Positions 35,333-43,349 of a DNA stretch of 59,315 bases are shown one piece after another. Source of the stretch: an uncultured Sutterella sp. (GTDB lineage: Bacteria > Pseudomonadota > Gammaproteobacteria > Burkholderiales > Burkholderiaceae_F). A program made the translations under genes and the position numbers. The first letter of the stretch is position 1. Each line of letters starts with the position of its first letter. Where the stretch lies: the NCBI GenBank assembly GCA_937943605.1, contig CALEAW010000019.1:1-59315 (forward strand), read 5' to 3'. The notes beneath the pieces are model-generated. The model searched no databases, was not told the DNA's origin, and was given only the letters and a program-made list of their open reading frames with translations.

Positions 35333-36026
35333 TTCATTAGAATTTGAGCAAAAAAAATCCCGCAACAGCCATCAAACTGTTCGGGATCTTTTGAACTTAA
35401 GTGGTGGGAGGAGGCATACATAAAACCACCACACATCAATCGTTTCCATAGATTAAAAACAGACTTATACCATTCGTTATACCATTTTTTCAAACCTTGG
35501 TTTCTTAGTGACGTTGGTTCTCTTCCAATTCGTGCACAGAATATCACTAGCCTAAACTGTAGCCCCCTCCAACAGTTACCTTGAGATCTTTTTTACGACC
35601 TTCCACACTCCCTCTTCCTCCATGGACTCCTAGTCATAGCGCATGAAATCTCAATTTCAAACCACAAACCAACGATCGAAAGAAGATGTATTAACGACTC
35701 AATACCTATGACAAATCCTATGCATTTGACAATGTCATACTGGATTTTTTTGTTTTGATATCATATTTTTATCACAAGAGAATTTCGACTTTCTCACGAA
35801 AAAAACCAAAAAAACAGAAGAAACTCAAATTTATTCATACCAAGGGTTTTTACTAATTACAACAAAAACTAACAGATTCACCTGCAGCACAAGGCAACCA
35901 ATATTTCTTTGTTTCAAACAATTCTTTTTTGTCTGACTTTTTTGGAATCGCAGCACATTCTTCAAACATGTCCAACGACGTCATTTGCGTCTTTTGGACG
36001 ATCCATTTTTTTTGAAGGATTTTTTT
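35333..36026. other. Non-coding left junction of the island
   Basis: About 690 bp with no credible gene. It holds a minus-strand terminator (35350-35387), two identical 10-mers TTATACCATT at 35465-35474 and 35477-35486 (12-bp period), and a very A+T-rich stretch (35,640-36,000) leading to the AlpA-like gene. No tRNA is present. The attachment site probably lies here, but its exact position cannot be read. Confidence 0.5.
35350..35387 (-). terminator. Minus-strand intrinsic terminator at the island edge
   Basis: Stem ATCCCG-C-AACAG (35357-35368) / CTGTT-CGGGAT (35377-35387). The eight-base A-run at 35350-35357 gives a T-run on the minus strand. It implies leftward transcription out of the island junction, although no minus-strand gene is evident there. 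Confidence 0.65.
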
Positions 36027-36290
36027 ATGGACTCAACTGGTTCATTTCCAAAGTTGCTTTCAATGAAGCAAATTACTGCGTCAATACCACGAAGCAGAGC
36101 GAGTTTTTATAAAGATATTTCTAGCGGTCTTTTCCCTACACCAATCAAATTTTCGACATCGAGTTTTTGGTATCAAGACGAAATAGCCGCTGTCATGCGA
36201 GCCAGAAGCGAAAATCAAAGCGACGAACAAATTAGAGCTTTGATCAAACAACTTATCTCTTTGCGTGGCTCTCGTTGGCAACAGAGTTAA
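36027..36290 (+). CDS. AlpA-like DNA-binding protein (excisionase/regulator)
   Basis: An 87-residue protein with an AlpA/MerR-like winged-helix start: LSMKQITASIPRSRASFYKD (about residues 10-29), then FPTPIKFSTSSFWYQDEIAA, the usual recognition-helix and wing pattern with a final W-x-x-x-E/D-I. AlpA proteins act as excisionases or activate integrase genes in islands and satellites. The ATG at 36027 follows GAAGGA at good spacing; an upstream ATG at 35985 has no Shine-Dalgarno. It is the first gene of the island and nearly abuts the ATPase gene. Confidence 0.75.
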   Translation: MDSTGSFPKLLSMKQITASIPRSRASFYKDISSGLFPTPIKFSTSSFWYQDEIAAVMRARSENQSDEQIRALIKQLISLRGSRWQQS

Positions 36291-36292
36291 TT

Positions 36293-38041
36293 ATGGCGAA
36301 CTTCGACAAACTAACCGTCTATGTTCCCCCCACAGAAAGTAAGTCAACCAACGCCGTCTTAGAAAGGCTAGAACAGTTGAACTTAATTGTTCATGCAGAA
36401 CTATCGGGCGTAACTGTACGTTGTCCTTTTTCCACGTCAAAACGAAATGAGCATTACGCACGTTATGTTTTACCAACCGAAAAAGAACCTTACGGAAAAT
36501 TTGAATGCTCAAAATGTTGGCAACGTGGAATTTCTTCGTTTTTGAATCGACTAAAGATTTCCGAAGACCAATTTGTCCCAAAAGGAAAAATTATTCTCCA
36601 GCCAAGCGCATTAGATCGCATCAATATTGCGTTGGCAACTGAATTGGCCCGCGGGAAACGAATTTTCGTTTGCGAAGAAACGCTTGTGGTTGTTCGCTAC
36701 CAAAACCACGAAGTAATCGGATACTCACCTTTACAACTGGCTGATTTACGGATTGAAGCATGTAGACAAACAAACTTCTATCGCCCTAATCGACGACTTG
36801 TAGACCCTCCTGAAAACATACTCAAAACCGTGTTTTCATCAATCGAGGCACAACAGATCCTTCCTCATATTCAAGGTTTTATATATCGACCTTTGTTGAG
36901 AAAGACAGGAGACATTGTGTCGCAACCAGGCTACGACTCACAATCAAACTTATTTATCATCATGAACCCAAAACAATTCACAACACTAAAAACTCAGCCT
37001 AGTAAGACAGATGCCCAAAAAAGCCTCAATGAGTTGCTTAATTTGCTCAGCGAGTTCCCTTTCGCAACAGAAGAAGACCGGGCAGCAGCTGTAGCCTGTC
37101 TTCTTACTGCTGTTATGCGTCAAGAGCTAAACAGCGCTCCAATGTTTCTAGTCACTGCACACTCTTCAGGCTCTGGTAAATCTACATTCTGCGAACTCGC
37201 TTCCATTATTGCCACCCCGCACCACACGCCGAGCATCTCATTTCCTACCAAAAATGAAGAAGCATCAAAACTTCTGTCGTCATTACTGTCTACATCTCCA
37301 GCAGTAGTTCACTTTGATAACGTCGTAGGAGTGATTCCTGCATTGGACAGCCTGTGTACCTGTTTGACCTCTTCATATATCATGCATCGAATTCTTGGAA
37401 CGTCTTCTGTTCAAAGATTAGGCACACGTTTTCTGATGTTGGCTAACGGTAATAACGTTAGTGTTGAAGCAGACATGACACGCCGAACTTTGATGATTTA
37501 TTTAAATTCCAAAGAAGAGATTCCGGCAGAAAAAGAATTCCAAAACCCACTCCTTTTGAACTATGCCCGCGAACATCGTGAAGAGCTAATCACTCATATC
37601 CTCAGGATCATTCAAGCTTGGATTCTTGCAGGATCACCAACATCACCGACACGATATCGCGTTGTTTCATTTCAAGATTGGCAACATTGGTGTATCGAAC
37701 CATTACTGTGGTTAGGACTTGCTGATCCTCTTCTTAAAATGCGTCAAGCTATTCGAGAAGATCCTATCCGACAGGAACTCAGTGAACTTTTCTTGGCACT
37801 TCAACAGCAATTCGGAAGTCAACGCTTCAACGTTAAAAATATTCAAGAAGCGCTAGCTAACCCCTCTGCAAAGTCCGATTTAAATGAAATTCTCGAAAAA
37901 ATGAATCTATTTGTGGATAAACAATTAAACACGCGATCATTGGGTTGGCGTCTTAAACAAAATAAAGATCGCATCATCAATCACCTTCAGCTCGAACAAA
38001 TTGAGACCGGAACTTACAGAATTCGTGAGATAGAAAATTAA
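36293..38041 (+). CDS. Zinc-finger / P-loop ATPase, possible primase-helicase
   Basis: A 582-residue protein of uncertain identity. Near the N-terminus, C44 (VRCPFSTS), H54, C72 and C75 (FECSKC) resemble a CHC2/DnaG-type zinc finger. A Walker A motif, HSSGSGKST (about 290-298), is followed by a Walker-B-like strand AVVHFDNV and an arginine-finger-like ADMTRRTLMIYL. This order (zinc finger, linker, AAA/SF3-like ATPase) is that of phage and plasmid primase-helicases, but no primase active site is recognisable. It starts 2 nt after the AlpA-like stop codon; a TTG 18 nt upstream would overlap that gene. A role in element replication is inferred. Confidence 0.65.
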   Translation: MANFDKLTVYVPPTESKSTNAVLERLEQLNLIVHAELSGVTVRCPFSTSKRNEHYARYVLPTEKEPYGKFECSKCWQRGISSFLNRLKISEDQFVPKGKIILQPSALDRINIALATELARGKRIFVCEETLVVVRYQNHEVIGYSPLQLADLRIEACRQTNFYRPNRRLVDPPENILKTVFSSIEAQQILPHIQGFIYRPLLRKTGDIVSQPGYDSQSNLFIIMNPKQFTTLKTQPSKTDAQKSLNELLNLLSEFPFATEEDRAAAVACLLTAVMRQELNSAPMFLVTAHSSGSGKSTFCELASIIATPHHTPSISFPTKNEEASKLLSSLLSTSPAVVHFDNVVGVIPALDSLCTCLTSSYIMHRILGTSSVQRLGTRFLMLANGNNVSVEADMTRRTLMIYLNSKEEIPAEKEFQNPLLLNYAREHREELITHILRIIQAWILAGSPTSPTRYRVVSFQDWQHWCIEPLLWLGLADPLLKMRQAIREDPIRQELSELFLALQQQFGSQRFNVKNIQEALANPSAKSDLNEILEKMNLFVDKQLNTRSLGWRLKQNKDRIINHLQLEQIETGTYRIREIEN

Positions 38042-38066
38042 ATCCTAGTCCTTATAGGGCATAACC

Positions 38067-38106
38067 TAAAGAGACTCTTTCTGGTACATCCAAAAGAGTC
38101 TCTTTA
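38067..38106. terminator. Perfect 14-bp inverted repeat after the ATPase gene
   Basis: TAAAGAGACTCTTT (38067-38080) / AAAGAGTCTCTTTA (38093-38106) with a 12-nt loop, 26 nt after the stop codon. Probably a terminator hairpin without a long T-run, though it could be part of the resolvase recognition region. Confidence 0.5.
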
Positions 38107-38108
38107 GA

Positions 38109-38130
38109 GTCTAAAATATGCTTTTTAGAC
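38109..38130. promoter_or_regulatory. Palindrome upstream of the resolvase (res subsite or operator)
   Basis: GTCTAAAA and TTTTTAGAC form an imperfect dyad of 22 bp with the centre ATATGC, 37 bp upstream of the resolvase ATG. Serine resolvases bind dyad subsites of this kind next to their own gene. Confidence 0.4.
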
Positions 38131-38166
38131 GATTACGACTCAACACCCATCCTATAGAGACTTTCT

Positions 38167-38748
38167 ATGATTCACGGTTACAAAATTGGTTACGTACGTG
38201 TAAGCACTGTTGATCAAAACACCGATCGTCAGGAAGAAGAATTACGACTGCGGGGAATTGAAAAATTTTTTATCGACAAAGCCTCAGGGAAAAATACTGA
38301 ACGTCCTGCACTGAATAACCTTATTGACTTTGTACGTGAGGGAGATCACGTCTATGTTTGTAGCATGGATCGCTTAGCTAGAAACCTAAAAGATCTTCTT
38401 ACCCTAGTCCAACTGCTTGAAACCAAAAAAGTCTCGATAACCTTCCTACAAGGCGACATTACTTTCGACGCGATGGAAAAGTCATCCAGCATCAACAAAT
38501 TACTTCTATCTATGCTAGGTGCTGTAGCAGAATTTGAACGATCCATAATTTTGGAACGTCAACGAGAAGGAATCGCAATTGCAAAAGCACGAGGAGTATA
38601 CAAAGGACGCAAACCTATTGATCCGGCTCTATTAGACAAGGCCTTTCAGAAACACAAAGAGGGGGTTCCTGTAGCTCGAATCGCCAAGGATCTCAATATT
38701 GGACGTTCTACCTTATTTCGATATTTCGCCAAACGATCCAACAAATGA
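38167..38748 (+). CDS. Serine recombinase (resolvase/invertase family)
   Basis: A 193-residue small serine recombinase. The N-terminal catalytic domain has IGYVRVSTVDQNTDRQ with nucleophile Ser13, then SMDRLARNLKDLL with the conserved Asp-Arg-x-x-Arg (DRLAR). The long E helix reads MLGAVAEFERSIILERQREG, followed by KGRKP. The C-terminal helix-turn-helix is GVPVARIAKDLNIGRSTLFRY. It probably resolves dimers or inverts a segment of the element. It is too short to be a large serine integrase. It lies in the maintenance part of the island. Confidence 0.93.
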   Translation: MIHGYKIGYVRVSTVDQNTDRQEEELRLRGIEKFFIDKASGKNTERPALNNLIDFVREGDHVYVCSMDRLARNLKDLLTLVQLLETKKVSITFLQGDITFDAMEKSSSINKLLLSMLGAVAEFERSIILERQREGIAIAKARGVYKGRKPIDPALLDKAFQKHKEGVPVARIAKDLNIGRSTLFRYFAKRSNK

Positions 38749-38771
38749 TCATGATTTAAAAACATCACCAA

Positions 38772-38786
38772 GATGTACAGTACATC
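38772..38786. promoter_or_regulatory. Operator-like palindrome before the KfrA-like gene
   Basis: GATGTACAGTACATC is a perfect dyad (6-bp arms, CAG centre) 21 bp upstream of the ATG of a KfrA-type gene. KfrA proteins repress their own promoters by binding such repeats, so this is a likely autoregulatory operator. Confidence 0.5.
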
Positions 38787-38807
38787 GATACGTACAAAAG
38801 CTCTATC

Positions 38808-39407
38808 ATGAATCTCAAAGACCAAATATTCCTTATTCTCAATGAGTACCAAAAGAAAAATCAATGTCCCCCTTCTCTTCGCCAAATCAGATTGCGTCTA
38901 GGAAATACGGGCTCTTTATCAACCATCTCTTGCTGTGTAAAAGAATGGCAGCAAAAACAACTCATTGAAGCAGGGGACTTACCCGAAAATTTGACTCCAG
39001 AGGAAGAACATCAACTTGTTTCTGCACTTTGGACTGTGGTAGCTCCAATTTTGCAAGAAAGAATTCTTCGTATCCGCGAACATAGTAAAAAACTCTGTGA
39101 GCTCGAGAGAGTTTCAGCTCAGAAGCTTCAAGAAGAAGTGCAAATTCAGCTTGAAGAAATCACTATGCGTAACAATGAACATCAAAGACTTCTTGAACAA
39201 CTCAACACACTGAAAGCGGAGAACTCAAATCTTTTAGCTGAACTTCGCCACAGTAAAGAAGAACTACAACTTCTACGCACTCGTTTAAAAATTGCAATCA
39301 ATGATAGGGAAATAGCCATCAAAGACGCTATCACTGCAAAGGCAACTGCCGATACCCTCACTAAGGTCATGCCGTTTCTTACTACAACACTTGCTTCCGA
39401 AAAGTGA
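38808..39407 (+). CDS. KfrA-like DNA-binding protein
   Basis: A 199-residue protein. Residues about 20-48 (CPPSLRQIRLRLGNTGSLST, then ISCCVKEWQ) fit the KfrA N-terminal DNA-binding domain found on plasmids. Residues about 95-175 form a long predicted coiled coil (heptads of Leu, Glu and Gln, for example LLEQLNTLKAENSNLLAEL). KfrA proteins combine a repressor domain with an alpha-helical tail and help partition or stabilise plasmids. A palindrome just upstream suggests autoregulation. Assignment rests on the N-terminal motif and overall shape. Confidence 0.7.
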   Translation: MNLKDQIFLILNEYQKKNQCPPSLRQIRLRLGNTGSLSTISCCVKEWQQKQLIEAGDLPENLTPEEEHQLVSALWTVVAPILQERILRIREHSKKLCELERVSAQKLQEEVQIQLEEITMRNNEHQRLLEQLNTLKAENSNLLAELRHSKEELQLLRTRLKIAINDREIAIKDAITAKATADTLTKVMPFLTTTLASEK

Positions 39408-39814
39408 CTTACTCGTTTCGAGAACAAATAGAAACCTTGCTGTCCAAGAACCATCCTTTAGCTTTTTTGGACAGCAGTGACATAGATTGACTTAGAAGAA
39501 ATACCTGTTGTTATTCAGCAACTGTCCAAATCCATCCAAGCTCGTATAACCACATCTCCCCCTGTATCGCAGGCTTTTACAAGATCACAAAACGCATGCA
39601 TCATGTTTAAGAAAACTCACTTTTTTAAACACACTAACGCACAAAAAGCCAACCTTCTTTCTTGAACGTAAGAATACTTCGACAACCGCTCATAGCATGA
39701 ATGTCAAGGTATTCCACCTTTCTTTCCATTCTTTTAGCTATCTGTTGATAGCTCAAGGAGAGGACGTATCTTCAGTGTCGAGATTCTGGTTTGCGCCTCT
39801 AGTGCTTTTACAGC
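39408..39814. other. Non-coding region with repeated CTGTCCAA motifs
   Basis: About 400 bp without a credible gene. GCTGTCCAA (39439-39447) and TTGGACAGC (39467-39475) form an inverted repeat, and a third copy, CTGTCCAAA, starts at 39522. The hairpin may end the KfrA-like transcript. The region precedes the relaxase operon and is a candidate for promoter and oriT functions, but no nic-site consensus is recognised. Confidence 0.4.
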
Positions 39815-40993
39815 ATGACACCTTTAGATATAGAGATGAAATTACAAGCATTCATTGGAAAATCTCGATCAGAACTCTACCCCGACATTCTCCTGCAAGT
39901 CATCGAGCTAATTCAAAATCTTGAATTTTTTCATTGGACAATTCTTCAAAAAATTAGCACTCATTCCTCGCCCATCACAGGCTTTCCCATTGATTGCATA
40001 TGCCAAAATCAATTGCAAGCACTGGACAGCACGGCCTCTAGCCGTCTTCGAGTCGGACTATATCCGTTCATGTATTTCCCTCAACCTTTTACATGGGAAT
40101 ACATATTGACAGAAGTCACTCGTTTGGCAATGAGTGACTCCCCTGTAACTTTAATCACAGGACACTTTGAGTCTCCTCTCGAATCTTTTTGTCGCTCATA
40201 TCTACGTCTAATTTCTTGTGTTGCAAAAATTTGTCCAGAAGTCGCCGCCATCTTTTTCGGAATTCCTTTCAAAGTAGCCAATAAGTTAGCTGAACCCACA
40301 TTTGACAAACTGGCAATCGAGATTCTCATCGCTCGTTTTCCCATCATATTTACATTACGAGGAAAACAATCCAAATCTAGCCTAATAACTCACCAAATCA
40401 ACATCGCATATCAAGATTTCTTATATCGCCTTAAAGACTCAGACTTCCCAAGCTTTTGTTCTGACAATCTCATTCAACAAGAACGGCTGAAGTGCGTTCG
40501 CGCAACTCTTCAGATAAACAAAATTGTCCACTCCAATACCCTGGTCACTCCTTATCAACCCGAAGCCGCTAGCGAACTTATAACTCTTGGGAAAACTTAT
40601 CACCTTCGTCAACCTGCACTCAAGCGACTAGGGCTTTGGTGCGGATTAAATAACATCGCAGCTTGCAACCTTGCTCGACAAAGTACATACAAGCTCGATT
40701 GCGGAGTAAAAAAACAGGACAGACAACTTACCTCTTCACAAATCAATGAAATTAGTACCCTCGTCCTAGCTCTTCTTACAGAAACAACCAATCGCTGCAT
40801 TGATTCTCGAACACTATGCCGAGCCCTTCCATTCAGCACTGTGCTGGCCACTACATTATTGCAACCAAAGCACTTTCATCTGGATATTCGTGAATGGGGG
40901 GACCTTATGACCCAGGTTGAACAACGCCTGCATAACAACCTCTTCAATCCAAATAATTGCGGAGAGAAGGTTTCTTCTCAACGCAATGAATAA
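39815..40993 (+). CDS. Unknown protein at the head of the relaxase operon
   Basis: A 392-residue protein that I do not recognise. It is Leu- and Thr-rich with no signal peptide, no membrane segment and no nucleotide-binding motif. Scattered Cys residues (for example ICQNQ, YLRLISCVAKICPEV) show no clear zinc pattern. Start assignment is uncertain: ATG at 39815 has no Shine-Dalgarno and ATG at 39833 is possible. The stop is 14 nt before the next gene, which overlaps traI, so it is the first gene of a five-gene conjugation operon. A regulatory or relaxosome role is conceivable but unsupported by motif. Confidence 0.55.
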   Translation: MTPLDIEMKLQAFIGKSRSELYPDILLQVIELIQNLEFFHWTILQKISTHSSPITGFPIDCICQNQLQALDSTASSRLRVGLYPFMYFPQPFTWEYILTEVTRLAMSDSPVTLITGHFESPLESFCRSYLRLISCVAKICPEVAAIFFGIPFKVANKLAEPTFDKLAIEILIARFPIIFTLRGKQSKSSLITHQINIAYQDFLYRLKDSDFPSFCSDNLIQQERLKCVRATLQINKIVHSNTLVTPYQPEAASELITLGKTYHLRQPALKRLGLWCGLNNIAACNLARQSTYKLDCGVKKQDRQLTSSQINEISTLVLALLTETTNRCIDSRTLCRALPFSTVLATTLLQPKHFHLDIREWGDLMTQVEQRLHNNLFNPNNCGEKVSSQRNE

Positions 40994-41007
40994 CTATTAA
41001 GGAATTT

Positions 41008-41619
41008 ATGTCGACACCAAACTACTTAGAACTGGGTAAGGGACCGCCTGAAGCTCGTGCACTGATTGACGAAGCATCTGTCAATGAAGAACTCAATCAA
41101 AAATTAAAAACTATTCGAACAACGCTTGAAGAAATCAGAGCCATTCTCTTCTTCAAGGGAATGGTCGCAGGTGACATATTTCATCAAATTGCCTATGAAA
41201 ATCGATTTGGCCCAGATGAAACAACCTTATGTCCTCGAGTTCGATGGGATGCTCGCTTCAGCACACCCAGCTTCTCCTGGGAAAAAATCAAACGACTAGC
41301 AGTACCTATGACAACTGAACCGACATCTCCACCAAAGAAAGGAAGGGGTTATTCGTGGACAAAAACTGTCCGTCGTAAAAATACGGGGGACTACCAAACC
41401 ATGAGGATCGTTCTCACATCGAAGTATCTCCGAATCAACAAAGCAACGAATCGAGTTTCAAGTAAGCATTTCTGCTCGGAACCAGAATGGGCACAAGTGT
41501 CTGCCTTGGCAGTTGAAGACGAGTTCTGTGCTTTACGAACACTCAATAGTCGATTATCAACAATTTCGAAAGCTCTTTCTGCCGCTCAAAACGTCCTCAA
41601 CACTGCAAAAAAATACTAA
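41008..41619 (+). CDS. Unknown protein coupled to the relaxase gene (MobI-like role possible)
   Basis: A 203-residue, mostly hydrophilic protein with a basic central stretch (PPKKGRGYSWTKTVRRKN) suited to nucleic-acid contact and helical ends. It is preceded by AAGGAA. Its stop TAA shares a base with the ATG of traI (TAATG), so it is translationally coupled to the relaxase. Its size and position would suit a relaxosome accessory such as MobI of SXT-type elements, but I cannot confirm homology by reading. Confidence 0.6.
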   Translation: MSTPNYLELGKGPPEARALIDEASVNEELNQKLKTIRTTLEEIRAILFFKGMVAGDIFHQIAYENRFGPDETTLCPRVRWDARFSTPSFSWEKIKRLAVPMTTEPTSPPKKGRGYSWTKTVRRKNTGDYQTMRIVLTSKYLRINKATNRVSSKHFCSEPEWAQVSALAVEDEFCALRTLNSRLSTISKALSAAQNVLNTAKKY

Positions 41620-43340
41620 TGTTCACCAAACTTAGAAAATGGCTCCTACACATTGAAGCCCCTGAAACTCCACATCTAAAAACCAATCACATTAAAGAGA
41701 CAGACACTGAACTTCATTTAATAGATCTTCCAAAATCTAGTTCATCTTCTCCTGAGATGATGAGCTACCCACAACCAGTCAATGAAATTCCTGCACACAA
41801 TTTCGACTTCCTAAAAAAACATTACGCTCCGCTACTTTGGAACGTAATTGACTCCGTCCCACTCAGTCCTCAGGAAACAGAGAGCTTCCTTTTACCCATA
41901 TTCTCCAGGCTATATGCTTGGATACATTTGTTACCCGCTTCTGAAGCTCATCATCACGCAGGCATTGGAGGCCTACTCGTCCACTCTCTCGAAGGGGCAG
42001 CTTGTGCGGCAAGATTAGCTAAATCAGTAGATTTCCCTCGACCATTCGGCTCTCGTGAACACTACCTTGCCAAACCCAAATGGCAATTTGCAGCCGCAAT
42101 CATGCTCTTAACGCATGACCTTGGAAAAATTTTCGATCTAGAAGTACGAAACAATGACAACCAAATATGGAATCCAACCCAAAGTCCATTGACACATTGG
42201 CTATCCCTTCACAATGTCAAAACCTATTACGTGAAATGGAATGACAAGCGTGAACATAAATACCATGAGCTATCCTCCATTGCTTTAGCTCATCGTTACA
42301 TCGTGCCAGAACAAACCTTCCAATTTCTAGGAAGAGAAACAGGCAATCTACTTTTTCGCGCTCTCGAAGAAGCTATTGTCTCTGGTGAAGGAGCATTAGC
42401 ACCAATTCTCAAACAAGCTGAAGAAGAATCCATCAAACACGACCTTCAATTACAACGTCGCCTTGGAGGTGGCATGGTCACTGTTTCATTACCAGCTGTA
42501 AGGCCTACTCTTAACGCTATGATTGAATTGATGAAGCGAGGGATTTGGACTGTTAATCAAGAAACTAGTACTGTTTTCACAACCCCACAGGGAATAGCCA
42601 TTCACTTAGCAGCAAACAATATCAAGGCCATTCGAGAAATGGCTTGTCATCTAGGAACCAATCACGTTCCATCGACACTTAACGGTCTTCTTAGAGTGTT
42701 TCAAGAAGCAGGCATCATTGTCCAACATCAAAACGCCACCAATAGTGAACTACCTCAGTCTGAAAATCTAGTTTTCCTTTGGACACTTCGAGCCCCTTCA
42801 TTAAAAACGCCTTTATCTCCTTGTGTCCTATTCACAGATGCATTCCATTTGTTCCCACATACACCAGTCCCATTGTCATTAGACCAAGCAAAACTTATAC
42901 CACTCAAACAATCCACACCAACACATAAAGGAGTACTACCTCCAAATACGGCCTTTACCAAACAACAATCAATCCCAGAAACCAATTACACAGAACAAAA
43001 AACAAAAAAACTTTCGAGAAATCAAATATTGACCGAAGCTGAATTGCAAGAACGACTACACACCCCCCTGAGTCCGGAAGAAATACGTGATTTTTCAGAG
43101 CGGACAATCGAAACCCTAATCCAACATATGCAGGAGGGCGGCTCTTTAGCTGTCGGACTTGAACGCACTGACTCCACCACTCTTCGCTGTTTGAGTGACC
43201 CTGTTTGGTATGTTCTTCGAAATCATCAAATTAACGAAACTTCGTTCAAAACCCTACTAAGACTAAGACGTAAAAAACCTATGCTTCAACTCATCGAATC
43301 GGATTACCGATTTGAACTAATCGTCACTACAGAAGTATAG
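41619..43340 (+). CDS. traI: MOBH-family conjugative relaxase (TraI, HD domain)
   Basis: A 573-residue relaxase of the TraI_2 type found in SXT/R391, R27 and PFGI-1-class elements. The HD-type metal motif is visible as HHHAGIGGLLVHSLEGA (H111-H113, H122) and LLTHDLGKIFD (H166-D167). The C-terminal third (residues about 440-573) fits a TraI_2_C winged-helix region. MOBH relaxases nick at oriT and start DNA transfer. It is somewhat shorter than SXT TraI (about 716 residues) but has no break. traD follows 9 nt later. No oriT could be located. Confidence 0.88.
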   Translation: MFTKLRKWLLHIEAPETPHLKTNHIKETDTELHLIDLPKSSSSSPEMMSYPQPVNEIPAHNFDFLKKHYAPLLWNVIDSVPLSPQETESFLLPIFSRLYAWIHLLPASEAHHHAGIGGLLVHSLEGAACAARLAKSVDFPRPFGSREHYLAKPKWQFAAAIMLLTHDLGKIFDLEVRNNDNQIWNPTQSPLTHWLSLHNVKTYYVKWNDKREHKYHELSSIALAHRYIVPEQTFQFLGRETGNLLFRALEEAIVSGEGALAPILKQAEEESIKHDLQLQRRLGGGMVTVSLPAVRPTLNAMIELMKRGIWTVNQETSTVFTTPQGIAIHLAANNIKAIREMACHLGTNHVPSTLNGLLRVFQEAGIIVQHQNATNSELPQSENLVFLWTLRAPSLKTPLSPCVLFTDAFHLFPHTPVPLSLDQAKLIPLKQSTPTHKGVLPPNTAFTKQQSIPETNYTEQKTKKLSRNQILTEAELQERLHTPLSPEEIRDFSERTIETLIQHMQEGGSLAVGLERTDSTTLRCLSDPVWYVLRNHQINETSFKTLLRLRRKKPMLQLIESDYRFELIVTTEV

Positions 43341-43349
43341 GTTCGAAGA

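Noticed and set aside
35395..35420. Possible tRNA 3' end (reads CCTCCCACCA on the minus strand)
   Set aside because: No T-arm, anticodon arm or acceptor partner can be found; not a tRNA or tmRNA.
35308..35547. 79-codon minus-strand frame at the island junction
   Set aside because: It runs through the minus-strand terminator and the 10-mer repeats, has no Shine-Dalgarno and no recognisable domain.
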